Part shown: positions 56,884-64,000 of the stretch, in pieces | Numbering within the stretch: position 1 is the first letter of the stretch | Layout of the letters: every line of letters starts with the position of its first letter | Assembly: GCF_020177335.1 (NCBI RefSeq) | Contig: NZ_JAIVMG010000004.1 | Coordinates: 124,001-188,000, forward strand | Source of the DNA: Stappia indica | GTDB taxonomy: Bacteria; Pseudomonadota; Alphaproteobacteria; Rhizobiales; Stappiaceae | DNA length: 64,000 bases | Reading direction: 5' to 3' | Notes under the pieces: model-generated | Seen by the model: only the letters and a program-made list of their open reading frames with translations | What the model was told of the DNA's origin: nothing | Databases searched by the model: none | Program-made: the position numbers and the translations under genes

Positions 56884-57915
56884 ATGGCAGGAACGCGGCT
56901 GCGCCGGCGGGATGCCCGCACCGACTACTGGCCCGGCTTCGTCGACGCGATGGCCGCGCTGCTGCTGGTCATCATCTTCCTGCTGACGATTTTCGTCCTG
57001 GCTCAGTTCTTTCTCGGCCAGCAGTTGTCGGGGCGCGACACGGTCCTCAATCGCCTCAACGCCCAGATCAGCGAGTTGACCGAGTTGCTGGCGCTGGAGC
57101 GGGCCGGGAGCCGCGATCTTGAGGACACCATCGCCACGCTGACCGCCAATCTCGGCAATGCGGAGGCCGAACGCGAGCGGCTTGCGGGCCTGCTCGCCGC
57201 CTCCTCGTCCAGGGCCAGCGAAACCGGCGGCGCGCTGGCCGCGCTTGAAAGCAGCCTCGATGACGAACGGCGCATCTCCCAACGCGCCTTGTCGCAAGTC
57301 GAATTGCTGAACCAGCAGATCGCCGCCCTGCGCCGGCAGATCGGCGCTCTGGAAGACGCGCTCGACGCCTCGGAGAACCGGGACCGGGAAAGCCAGGCGA
57401 AGATCGCCGATCTCGGGCGACGGCTCAATGTTGCCCTTGCCCAGCGGGTGCAGGAGCTGTCCCGCTACCGCTCCGACTTCTTCGGCCGGCTGCGCGAGAT
57501 CCTCTCCCAGCGCTCCGATATCCGCGTCGTCGGCGACCGGTTCGTGTTTCAGTCCGAGGTGCTGTTTTCTTCCGGCGCGGACACCATCAATCCGGAAGGC
57601 GAGGCGGAACTGGACAAGCTCGCCGAGGCGATCAAGGAACTGGCGGTGCAGATCCCGGCCGAAATCAACTGGGTGCTCAGGGTCGACGGCCACACCGATG
57701 CCCGGCCGCTTTCCGGGACCGGCCGTTTTCGCAACAACTGGGAGCTGTCCGCCGCCCGCGCCATTTCCGTGGTGCGCTACCTGATCAGCCAGGGCGTCGA
57801 TCCGGAACGGCTGGTGGCCGCCGGCTTCGGCGAATACCAGCCGCTGGAGCCCGGCGATGACCCGCAGGCGCTGGCCCGCAACCGGCGCATCGAGCTGAAA
57901 CTCACCGAGCGATAA
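56884..57915 (+). CDS. MotB/OmpA-like peptidoglycan-binding membrane protein
   Basis: A 343-residue protein. One N-terminal membrane helix (about 18-43) carries Asp21 in YWPGFVDAMAALLLVIIFLL, where MotB has its proton-binding Asp. A coiled coil (about 50-190) follows, and then an OmpA-type domain (about 205-343) with VLFSSGADTINPEGE, LRVDGHTDARPL, NNWELSAARAISV and RNRRIELKL, which binds peptidoglycan. It is the predicted partner of the MotA-like protein just upstream. The coiled coil makes it longer than ordinary MotB periplasmic linkers. The function is unknown. Confidence 0.82.
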   Translation: MAGTRLRRRDARTDYWPGFVDAMAALLLVIIFLLTIFVLAQFFLGQQLSGRDTVLNRLNAQISELTELLALERAGSRDLEDTIATLTANLGNAEAERERLAGLLAASSSRASETGGALAALESSLDDERRISQRALSQVELLNQQIAALRRQIGALEDALDASENRDRESQAKIADLGRRLNVALAQRVQELSRYRSDFFGRLREILSQRSDIRVVGDRFVFQSEVLFSSGADTINPEGEAELDKLAEAIKELAVQIPAEINWVLRVDGHTDARPLSGTGRFRNNWELSAARAISVVRYLISQGVDPERLVAAGFGEYQPLEPGDDPQALARNRRIELKLTER

Positions 57916-57934
57916 CTCCCGCGCGGCTGCCCAT

Positions 57935-57968
57935 AAAAAAGCCGCCCGGCGCAGGTGCTCCGGGCGGC
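57935..57968 (-). terminator. Terminator of trcR
   Basis: On the minus strand, GCCGCCCGG (57968-57960) and CCGGGCGGC (57949-57941) form a 9-bp stem followed by six T. It lies 36 bases after the trcR stop and between convergent genes. Confidence 0.85.
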
Positions 57969-58003
57969 TGTGTCATTGCGATCAGTGTCGACAAGGGCCG
58001 GAA

Positions 58004-58732
58004 TCAATCCTCGTCCTGATCCTTGTCGGCGGAAGCATTCTTCATCGAGTTCAGCTTGGCGAACACCGCGTCGGCGTCGATTTCCTCGTCTTCCGGCTGG
58101 CTCGACGGAGCGGGGCGGGCAAAAGCCGCGGCCATCGCGTCTTCCGACGTCGTCTCGTCCACCGGCAGCAGGGTCTCCTCGACCATCTCGCCCTCGGGCC
58201 GCGGCGGGGCGTTCTTCGCCGCCTTTTCCACTTCCATGTCGAGTTCGATCTGGCTGCTGAGCCCGAGCGTCACCGGATCCATCGGCGTCAGGTTGGCCGA
58301 GTTCCAGTGGGTGCGCTCGCGGATCGCCTCGATCGTCGGCTTGGTCGTGCCGACCAGCCGCATGATCTGCGCGTCCTTCAGTTCCGGGTGGTTGCGCACC
58401 AGCCACAGGATCGCGTTCGGCCGGTCCTGCCGGCGCGAGACCGGCGTGTAGCGCGGTCCGCGCCGCTTGGCTTCCGGAACGCGGGTCTTGGCTTCCTGCA
58501 GCTTGAGCCGGTAGCCGCTGTCGCGCTGTGCCTTTTCGATTTCCTCGCGGCTGAGCTGTCCGCTCATCACCGGATCAAGGCCTTTGATTCCCTGAGCCGC
58601 CTCGCCGTCTGCGATCGCCTTCACCTCGAGCGGGTGAAGTTTGCAGAAATCGGCAATCTGCTCGAAGCTCAGCGCAGTATTGTCCACGAGCCAGACAGCC
58701 GTTGCCTTGGGCATCAAGGGAGGGCTTGCCAT
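58004..58732 (-). CDS. trcR: TrcR, cell-cycle transcriptional regulator (DUF1013)
   Basis: A 242-residue protein of the DUF1013 family, named TrcR in current annotation and linked to the alphaproteobacterial cell cycle. It starts MASPPLMPKATAVWLVDNTA, with FEQIADFCKLHPLEVKAIADG resembling a helix-turn-helix, and contains PNAILWLVRNHPELKDAQIMRL and TTKPTIEAIRERTHWNS (second helix-turn-helix-like region). The acidic tail (EDEEIDADAVFAKLN) is poorly conserved. The ATG at 58732 has AGGAGGATTTTATAC upstream, which settles the start. It is divergent in function but same strand as the next gene, with a terminator on its 3' side. Confidence 0.85.
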   Translation of the reverse strand: MASPPLMPKATAVWLVDNTALSFEQIADFCKLHPLEVKAIADGEAAQGIKGLDPVMSGQLSREEIEKAQRDSGYRLKLQEAKTRVPEAKRRGPRYTPVSRRQDRPNAILWLVRNHPELKDAQIMRLVGTTKPTIEAIRERTHWNSANLTPMDPVTLGLSSQIELDMEVEKAAKNAPPRPEGEMVEETLLPVDETTSEDAMAAAFARPAPSSQPEDEEIDADAVFAKLNSMKNASADKDQDED

Positions 58733-58955
58733 GTATAAAATCCTCCTGTCTGCTCCGCCGGGATCCACGCCATTCGCGCAGGAGCCAGCCAAGCCGAAGT
58801 CTGTCGCATTTAAGGGGAAGTGCCAAGCTTATACGCCCTTCCCGAATTGAAATCAAACACCGATCGCAACGGGCCGCGCCCCAGGGTCACATCCCCTTTC
58901 CGCAGGGAAGGATTGGCCATTCCCCTACGGCAGGAAGCGCCAGCCCGCTGGCGGT

Positions 58956-59963
58956 TCAGGCCTCGGCGACCTCAAGCACGATCTTGCCGATATGGCCGGA
59001 GCTTTCCATCCGCCCATGCGCCTTGGCCGCCTCCGCCAGGGGAAAGGTGGAATCCATCACCGGCCGCACCCGGCCCGCCGCGATCAGCGGCCAGACCTTT
59101 TGCCCGAGCGCGCGGGCAATCGCCGCCTTGAAGCCCGCATCGCGCGCCCGCAAGGTGGAGCCGGTATGCACCAGCCGCTTCATCATCAGACGGGAGAAAT
59201 TGACCTGTTCGGCAACGCCGTTCAGCGTGGCGATCTGGCAGATCCGCCCCTCGATCGCCGCCACCTTCCAGTTCCGCTCCACATAGTCGCCGCCGACCAT
59301 GTCGAGAATGACATGGATGCCGGCGCCCGCCGTCAGGTTCAGGATCTCCGTCACGAAGTCGGTGGTGTTGTAGTTGATCACATGATCGGCACCGAGCGCC
59401 CGCGCGGCCTCCGCCTTCTCCGGCGAGCCGACCGTGGTGAACACTTCGGCACCGAAGGCTTTGGCAAGCTGGATCGCCGTCGTGCCGATGCCCGAGGTGC
59501 CGCCATGCACCAGAAAGCGCTCACCGGCGACCAGCCGCACCCGGTCGAACACGTTGCTCCAGACCGTGAAGAAGGTCTCGGGCAGAGCCGCCGCCTCGAC
59601 CATCGACAGACCGGCGGGCACCGGCAGCACCGATCCTTCAGGGGCCGCGCAATACTCCGCGTAGCCGCCACCCGGAACCAGGGCGCAGACCCGGTCGCCG
59701 ACCGCATGGCGCGACACGCCATGGCCGAGCGCGACGATTTCGCCGGCCACCTCAAGCCCGGGAATATCCGTCACCCCCGGGGGCGGCGGATAGTGGCCCA
59801 TCCGCTGGATCACATCCGGCCGGTTGACCCCGGCGGCGATGACGCGAATCAGAACCTCGCCTTCGGCAGGCGCCGGCACCGGTCGCTGTTGCGGCGCCAG
59901 CACATCCGGTCCCCCGGGTGTCTCGTAGCCAATCGCGGTCATCATGCGCGGTGTGTCGGTCAT
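58956..59963 (-). CDS. Zinc-independent NAD(P)H quinone oxidoreductase (MDR superfamily)
   Basis: A 335-residue medium-chain dehydrogenase/reductase of the quinone oxidoreductase type. The GroES-like domain contains AAGVNRPDVIQRMGHYPPPPG and no catalytic Cys/His zinc site. The NADPH motif is LVHGGTSGIGTTAIQLAK, followed by GADHVINYNTTDFV. Proteins of this group reduce quinones or enones with NADPH. A second ATG lies six codons in. It is transcribed opposite to DUF1192. Confidence 0.9.
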   Translation of the reverse strand: MTDTPRMMTAIGYETPGGPDVLAPQQRPVPAPAEGEVLIRVIAAGVNRPDVIQRMGHYPPPPGVTDIPGLEVAGEIVALGHGVSRHAVGDRVCALVPGGGYAEYCAAPEGSVLPVPAGLSMVEAAALPETFFTVWSNVFDRVRLVAGERFLVHGGTSGIGTTAIQLAKAFGAEVFTTVGSPEKAEAARALGADHVINYNTTDFVTEILNLTAGAGIHVILDMVGGDYVERNWKVAAIEGRICQIATLNGVAEQVNFSRLMMKRLVHTGSTLRARDAGFKAAIARALGQKVWPLIAAGRVRPVMDSTFPLAEAAKAHGRMESSGHIGKIVLEVAEA

Positions 59964-60103
59964 CGAATTCTCCCAAGGATCAGCCTGACTGCATCTGCCT
60001 TCGGTTTAAGCCTTTGTCCCGACGATGACAATTGACCGCACAGGGCCGCAGCTGACATTCTCGGGCGCAAGAGGAGTGACCAAGGAAGGCACTGGAGCGC
60101 ACC

Positions 60104-60310
60104 ATGGCGGCACAGGACGACGACATCTTCCCGGCAGGCCCGGCAAGCGAGATTCCCCTCGGCGGCGACCTCTCCCGCCTGTCGGAGGATGAGCTGAAGG
60201 AGCGGATCCGCGCCCTCACAGGGGAGATCGCCCGGGTCGAAGCGGCGCTGGCATCGCGCGGCGGCGTACGGGCGGCGGCGGATGCGATGTTTCGCAAGAA
60301 AGACGACTGA
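60104..60310 (+). CDS. DUF1192 small protein
   Basis: A 68-residue protein with an acidic start and the conserved helix LSRLSEDELKERIRALTGEI, typical of the DUF1192 family in Rhizobiales. The C-terminus RAAADAMFRKKDD matches the family end. Its position between the quinone oxidoreductase gene and rcdA is also a family feature. The function is unknown. Confidence 0.85.
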   Translation: MAAQDDDIFPAGPASEIPLGGDLSRLSEDELKERIRALTGEIARVEAALASRGGVRAAADAMFRKKDD

Positions 60311-60419
60311 AACTCCACGGAATTTACTGCGGTAACTTCTTGAGACAACAACAGGTGACCCAAAACAGGTCATTCAACTTTTATTAATTTACGCTTTGTT
60401 AAGCTTTCTAATTCATAAC
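60311..60419. promoter_or_regulatory. AT-rich region between DUF1192 and the sRNA candidate
   Basis: A strongly AT-rich stretch (about 60368-60420) that should contain a promoter for the following structured RNA; no clear -35/-10 pair is fixed. TTTA-N7-TTAA at 60388-60402 matches seven of eight bases of a CtrA box. No gene is supported. Confidence 0.4.
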
Positions 60420-60520
60420 TGTGGGTATCCAGTCATCTGGATTTCGAGTGGCTCCTGTCCACTCTGTTTGACGCCTCCCTGTTAATGACTTCGAGCCGCG
60501 TTCGTCGCGGCTCTTTTTTT
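60420..60520 (+). ncRNA. Candidate small RNA with anti-Shine-Dalgarno loops, upstream of rcdA
   Basis: Three stacked stem-loops in about 100 bases: ATCCAG/CTGGAT (60427-60442); GAGTGG/CCACTC (60446-60464) with loop CTCCTGT; and a terminator GAGCCGCG/CGCGGCTC (60493-60513) followed by seven T. The unpaired part before the terminator contains GCCTCCC. Two of these C-rich single strands can pair with AGGAGG ribosome sites, as in known alphaproteobacterial regulatory RNAs. It could instead be an attenuated leader of rcdA, which starts 206 bases further on. Start point is a guess. Confidence 0.55.
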
Positions 60521-60726
60521 GTCCTCCGCTTCGGTGTATTCGGGGAGGAAGACAGAATACCAGGGCGCCCTTTTGGCATGGCGCTTGCGTGGCTGCCGTC
60601 GAAGCAATCGCAGACGGCTCAAATCGGGACACTCCAGCCTCGACGGCCCCAAAAGGGCAGCACATCCGAGGCCCCCAGACCCGGTCACCATGCGCCGCAA
60701 CAACGCCCAGAAGGAGGCAGAGGCCG

Positions 60727-61269
60727 ATGACAACCCCGTTCTCGCCAACACCGAGCAATCGCACCATCGACTTCGCTGGTCGCCTCGCCAATTCGGACAT
60801 GTTCGACGCGCTGTTTCACGATGGCATGGCCCTGGTGGAGGAAACCGCCGCCTATCTTGATGGCGATGGCCGGGTGGAATCGAAATCCCTGCCCCGCGCC
60901 CCGTCGCTGGCCTACGCCACCGAATCCATGCGCCTGACCACCCGGCTGATGCAGATGGCCTCCTGGCTTCTGCTGCAACGCGCGGTCAACGAAGGCGAAA
61001 TGTCGCCGGAGCAGGCTGGAAACGAGAAGAACAAGGTGCGGCTCGACACCCTGTCTTCCACACGTGACGGCACCGGCTGGGATCAGCTTCCCGAGCGCCT
61101 GCGCAACCTCATCGACCGGTCCGTGCGGCTCCAGGAACGGGTGCTTCATCTCGACCGGATGATCCACGAGAGCGACCGCGCCGGCATGCAGATGCCCGCC
61201 GGCGGCAACCCGGTCGCCGCGCAGCTCAGCGCCCTCAGCGCCGCTTTCGGCTCAGGCAACCTTTCCTGA
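60727..61269 (+). CDS. rcdA: RcdA, CtrA-degradation adaptor (DUF1465)
   Basis: A 180-residue helical protein. In Caulobacter RcdA is an adaptor that helps ClpXP, with CpdR and PopA, degrade CtrA. The DUF1465 core is clear: MALVEETAAYLDGDGR, YATESMRLTTRLMQMASWLL and RAVNEGEMSPEQAGNEKNK, then LRNLIDRSVRLQERVLHLDRM. AAGGAGG lies upstream of the ATG at 60727; the frame is open to 60589. The disordered C-terminal tail is short. With chpT it brings two CtrA-pathway genes into this window. Confidence 0.87.
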   Translation: MTTPFSPTPSNRTIDFAGRLANSDMFDALFHDGMALVEETAAYLDGDGRVESKSLPRAPSLAYATESMRLTTRLMQMASWLLLQRAVNEGEMSPEQAGNEKNKVRLDTLSSTRDGTGWDQLPERLRNLIDRSVRLQERVLHLDRMIHESDRAGMQMPAGGNPVAAQLSALSAAFGSGNLS

Positions 61270-61326
61270 CCCCTCTCCCGGTCCTGGCGCGGCCATGCCG
61301 CGCCAGAGAGCGACAACCAGACACGA

Positions 61327-61357
61327 AAAAACCCCGGCCGATGCGACCGGGGTTTTT
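61327..61357. terminator. Bidirectional terminator between rcdA and rpmE
   Basis: AAAAACCCCGG (61327-61337) and CCGGGGTTTTT (61347-61357) form an 11-bp inverted repeat with T runs on both strands, between two convergent genes. Confidence 0.88.
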
Positions 61358-61382
61358 CATTTTGAAACGCTGTGGTCCCGGA

Positions 61383-61607
61383 TCAGTTGCCGAGGAAGCC
61401 AGCGTACTTGTTCTTGAAGCGCGAGACGCGGCCGCCACGATCCATCAGCTGACGGTCGCCACCGGTCCAGGCCGGATGGGTCCGCGGATCAATGTCGAGC
61501 TGGAGCGAGTCGCCGTCCGCGCCATAGGTGGAGCGGGTGAAGAATTCGCTGCCGTCCGTCATCACCACCTTGATGGTGTGGTAATCGGGATGAATGTCTT
61601 TTTTCAT
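61383..61607 (-). CDS. rpmE: 50S ribosomal protein L31, zinc-free (C-minus) form
   Basis: A 74-residue L31 beginning [20 protein letters not shown] and ending [11 protein letters not shown], with [11 protein letters not shown] in the middle. No cysteine is present, so it is the zinc-independent type. The ATG at 61607 is the family start; the much longer open frame upstream is a chance extension. It has a promoter at 61816-61844. Confidence 0.96.
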   Translation of the reverse strand: MKKDIHPDYHTIKVVMTDGSEFFTRSTYGADGDSLQLDIDPRTHPAWTGGDRQLMDRGGRVSRFKNKYAGFLGN

Positions 61608-62065
61608 CGTCTGTCCCCGTGCCTGCGGCGAACACCGGCCCTGGGGAGGCGCGGCGCTTGTGGTTGCTGTCTTGCGTCTGTCACGGCATCGATGCCGCAT
61701 ATCCCCGAAAAGCACCGAAACGGCGCCGAAAGGTCGAGGATTGCGGTGGATGCACTGTCCGACGGGTCCTGCGCCCAACAGATGCGGGGCACGACCCAAA
61801 ACCTTCAGGCGCGAGGCTATAGCGGAAATGCACCGGCAAGACAAGAGCCAGCGTGCCTGCGCGGTGCCTTCCCCGGCCAGAAACCGGCAATCACCGTCCG
61901 AACGTCGGGGCAACGCGCGCCCCGATTGCCATCGGGGTGCGCCCGATTGTCCCTGCCGCACGATTGGCGCCGGCGCACGGAACCGGGTATGGTCCGGCGA
62001 GAAAACGACCCGCGCCGCCCGCCCGGCGCCGATCACCAGGCTGACCAGGAACGGAAAGAGACAGA
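61608..62065. other. Divergent region between rpmE and the ABC exporter
   Basis: These 458 bases contain the rpmE promoter (61816-61844) and a leader of about 200 bases. I see no second gene; long frames across it are unsupported. No tRNA or repeat was recognised. Confidence 0.5.
61816..61844 (-). promoter_or_regulatory. Sigma-70 promoter of rpmE
   Basis: On the minus strand, -35 TTGTCT (61844-61839), a 17-base spacer and -10 TATAGC (61821-61816). The distance to rpmE leaves a leader of about 200 bases. Confidence 0.6.
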
Positions 62066-63925
62066 GTGTCCCGCTACGGTTCAACATCCTCGCCCGAACG
62101 CTCGGGAAACCGCGATATCCGCCCGCTCGGGACACTTGTTCCCTATCTTGGCCGCTACAAGGGCCGCGTCCTGCTGGCGCTCTTGGCGCTTGTTGGCGCC
62201 GCCGTGACGACCCTGGTCCTGCCGGTGGCCATTCGCCGGATGATCGACTTCGGCTTCGGCGCCGACGATCCGGCCCTGATCAACAGCTACTTCACGGTGC
62301 TGATCGTGGTGGTCGCCTGTCTCGCCGGATTCAGTGCCCTGCGTTATTTCCTCGTGACCTCGCTCGGCGAACGGATCGTCGCCGATATCCGCGCCGACGT
62401 CTTCGCCCATCTGGTCCATCTCTCTCCGGCCTATTTCGACAGCGCCAAATCCGGCGAAATGGTCTCCCGGCTGACCGCCGATGCGACCCAGGTCAAATCC
62501 GCCGTCGGCGCCAGCGCCTCCATCGCCATGCGCAATCTGGTGATGTTCCTCGGCGCCTCCGCCATGATGGTGGTCACCAGCCCGCGCCTGTCGCTGTTCG
62601 TGCTCGCCGCGATCCCGGTGATCGTGCTGCCGCTGATCGCCTTCGGCCGCTCCGTGCGCCGCCGGTCGCGCAAGGCACAGGACACGTTGGCCGACGCCTC
62701 CGCCTATGCCTCTGAGGCCATCGGCGCGGTGCGGACCCTTCAGGCCTTCACCAACGAGAAGCTCGCCGGCAACCGCTTCGCCGCCTCCGTGGAAGAGGCC
62801 TTCCGCGCCGCCAGAACCGCGATTCTCGCCCGGGCGCTGCTGACCGCCTTCGCCATCTTCGTGATCGCCTCCAGCGTCGTCACCGTGCTCTGGGTCGGCG
62901 CCAGCGACGTCTTCACCGGACGCATTTCCGCCGGCGAGCTGGGTCAGTTCCTGCTCTATTCGATTTTCGCTGCCGGTGCGCTCGGTGAGCTCAGCCAGGT
63001 CTGGGGCGAGATTTCCCTGGCCGCCGGCGCCGCCGAACGGCTGGCCGAACTCTTGCGGATCGAGCCGGAAATCTCCGCCCCGGAAAACCCCGTCGCCCTG
63101 CCTGCGCGGATCACCGGCAGCGTCCGCTTCGACAAGGTATCCTTCTCCTACGCCAAGAGCGGCGACGTGCCGGTGGTCAACGGCATCGACCTCGATATCG
63201 CGCCGGGAGAGACCGTGGCGGTGGTGGGCCCGTCAGGTGCCGGCAAATCGACCCTGTTCCATCTGCTGATGCGCTTTTACGACCCCAGCAAGGGCGCCAT
63301 CCTGATCGACGGCATGGACCTCAGGGCCTGCGATCCGCGCGACATTCGCGGTCATATGGCGCTGGTGCCGCAGGACACGGTTGTCTTCGGCACCACCGTT
63401 CTGGAAAACATCGCCTTCGGGCGCCCGGATGCCAGTGCCGAGGAGATTCGCCGGGCCGCCGAACTGGCGCTTGCCGACGAATTCATCCGCGCCCTCCCGC
63501 AGGGCTATGACACGGAGATCGGCGAGCGCGGCGTCACCCTGTCCGGCGGCCAGCGCCAGCGCATCGCCATTGCCCGGGCGATCCTCAAGGATGCGCCGCT
63601 GCTGCTGCTCGACGAGGCCACCAGCGCGCTGGACGCGGAAAGCGAGACCGTGGTGCAGCAGGCGCTGGAACGGCTGATGGAACAGCGCACGACGCTGGTG
63701 ATCGCCCACCGGCTCGCCACCATCTTGAAATCGGACCGCATCATCGTCATGGACGGCGGCAAGATCGTCGAAACCGGCACCCACAGCGATCTGGTGGCCC
63801 GCGGCGGGCTCTATGCCAAACTGGCGAAGCTGCAGTTCGAGACCGGCGCCCAGGCGTTTTCCTCCGCTTCGGAAGCCTCGGCCGCTGCGACCACCCCGCT
63901 TGCCGAAAGCGCCGCCGGCGAATAG
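62066..63925 (+). CDS. ABC exporter, fused membrane and ATPase half-transporter
   Basis: A 619-residue half-transporter with a six-helix membrane domain (about 25-320, with the first helices [19 protein letters not shown] and [14 protein letters not shown]) and a C-terminal nucleotide-binding domain. Walker A is [11 protein letters not shown], the signature is [18 protein letters not shown], Walker B is [13 protein letters not shown] and the switch is VIAHRLAT. It resembles MsbA/lipid or multidrug exporters; the substrate is unknown. The start is GTG at 62066 with GGAAAGAGA upstream. A terminator follows at the right edge. Confidence 0.9.
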   Translation: MSRYGSTSSPERSGNRDIRPLGTLVPYLGRYKGRVLLALLALVGAAVTTLVLPVAIRRMIDFGFGADDPALINSYFTVLIVVVACLAGFSALRYFLVTSLGERIVADIRADVFAHLVHLSPAYFDSAKSGEMVSRLTADATQVKSAVGASASIAMRNLVMFLGASAMMVVTSPRLSLFVLAAIPVIVLPLIAFGRSVRRRSRKAQDTLADASAYASEAIGAVRTLQAFTNEKLAGNRFAASVEEAFRAARTAILARALLTAFAIFVIASSVVTVLWVGASDVFTGRISAGELGQFLLYSIFAAGALGELSQVWGEISLAAGAAERLAELLRIEPEISAPENPVALPARITGSVRFDKVSFSYAKSGDVPVVNGIDLDIAPGETVAVVGPSGAGKSTLFHLLMRFYDPSKGAILIDGMDLRACDPRDIRGHMALVPQDTVVFGTTVLENIAFGRPDASAEEIRRAAELALADEFIRALPQGYDTEIGERGVTLSGGQRQRIAIARAILKDAPLLLLDEATSALDAESETVVQQALERLMEQRTTLVIAHRLATILKSDRIIVMDGGKIVETGTHSDLVARGGLYAKLAKLQFETGAQAFSSASEASAAATTPLAESAAGE

Positions 63926-63970
63926 CCCGCGCCGCCCGGCTGCCAGCGCCAACACCACTTGCACACGAAA

Positions 63971-64000
63971 AAGGGCCGGGGAATCGCTTCCCCGGCCCTT
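63971..64000. terminator. Inverted repeat after the ABC exporter gene (reaches the window edge)
   Basis: AAGGGCCGGGGAA (63971-63983) and TTCCCCGGCCCTT (63988-64000) form a 13-bp stem with a TCGC loop. An A run precedes it, so it can terminate transcription from the right. The T run for the plus strand would lie just beyond the window. Confidence 0.75.

Noticed and set aside
55836-57915. Zorya-type anti-phage system (zorA/zorB)
   Set aside because: The pair has the ZorAB architecture in outline, but no zorC, zorD or zorE gene is adjacent and the neighbours are housekeeping genes.

Overview
This 64 kb window is a chromosomal core region of a high-GC alphaproteobacterium, most likely of the order Hyphomicrobiales (Rhizobiales). 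That placement is an inference. It rests on the gene families seen (chpT, eipA/DUF1134, trcR/DUF1013, rcdA/DUF1465, DUF1192, DUF4164), on the gene order ruvC-ruvA-ruvB-ybgC-tolQRAB-pal-cpoB-tilS-ftsH-glmM, on the yebC and ygfA-6S RNA-zapA neighbourhoods, and on a TTAA-N7-TTAAC CtrA-type box. The family or genus cannot be fixed by reading alone. No phage, transposase, CRISPR array, rRNA or plasmid replication gene was seen.

Layout. 1-5.4 kb (minus strand): a chemotaxis-type cluster transcribed chpT, cheA (hybrid, two CheW domains plus a receiver), cheW, cheY, cheB (cut by the left edge). 5.5-10.3 kb: a YHS-domain secreted protein divergent from envelope protein EipA, a membrane-anchored coiled-coil protein, and a multi-PAS histidine kinase. 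10.8-13.4 kb: tRNA-Glu(CTC), a DUF6476-like membrane protein, rluD and the heat-shock sigma factor rpoH. 13.5-21.7 kb: a CHASE2 adenylate/guanylate cyclase, an EamA exporter, an MFS transporter, purA and a Pro/Ala-rich membrane protein. 21.8-25.9 kb: serC-serA with a structured serC leader, then an outer-membrane beta-barrel gene with a CtrA box. 25.9-39.5 kb: the long minus-strand block glmM, ftsH, tilS, cpoB, pal, tolB, tolA, tolR, tolQ, ybgC, ruvB, ruvA, ruvC (listed left to right, so ruvC is the 5' end). 39.7-41.9 kb: a TauE/SafE permease and a globin-coupled chemoreceptor sit between ruvC and yebC. 42.2-45.7 kb: yebC, a YmdB-like phosphoesterase, ygfA, 6S RNA, zapA and DUF4164. 46.2-51.8 kb: the carbon-metabolism set tkt, gap, pgk, class I fba. 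51.9-52.1 kb: a palindromic intergenic repeat between two nearly identical hairpins. 52.2-57.9 kb: a divergent ThiE-like gene, a Sel1-repeat protein, efp, suhB, and a MotA/TolQ-like plus MotB/OmpA-like pair. 58-64 kb: trcR, a quinone oxidoreductase, DUF1192, an sRNA candidate, rcdA, rpmE and an ABC exporter.

How the genes fit together. Several products act in cell division and envelope biogenesis: Tol-Pal, CpoB, ZapA, FtsH, GlmM and EipA. Several belong to the CtrA cell-cycle network known from Caulobacter and Brucella: ChpT, RcdA and TrcR. One good CtrA-type box and several near-matches lie in front of envelope genes, which suggests (does not prove) coupling of envelope expression to the cell cycle. 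The most interesting less-characterised items are the motor-like pair at 55836-57915, the putative anti-Shine-Dalgarno sRNA next to rcdA, the mutually exclusive hairpins upstream of suhB, and the repeat element inside the fba terminator region.
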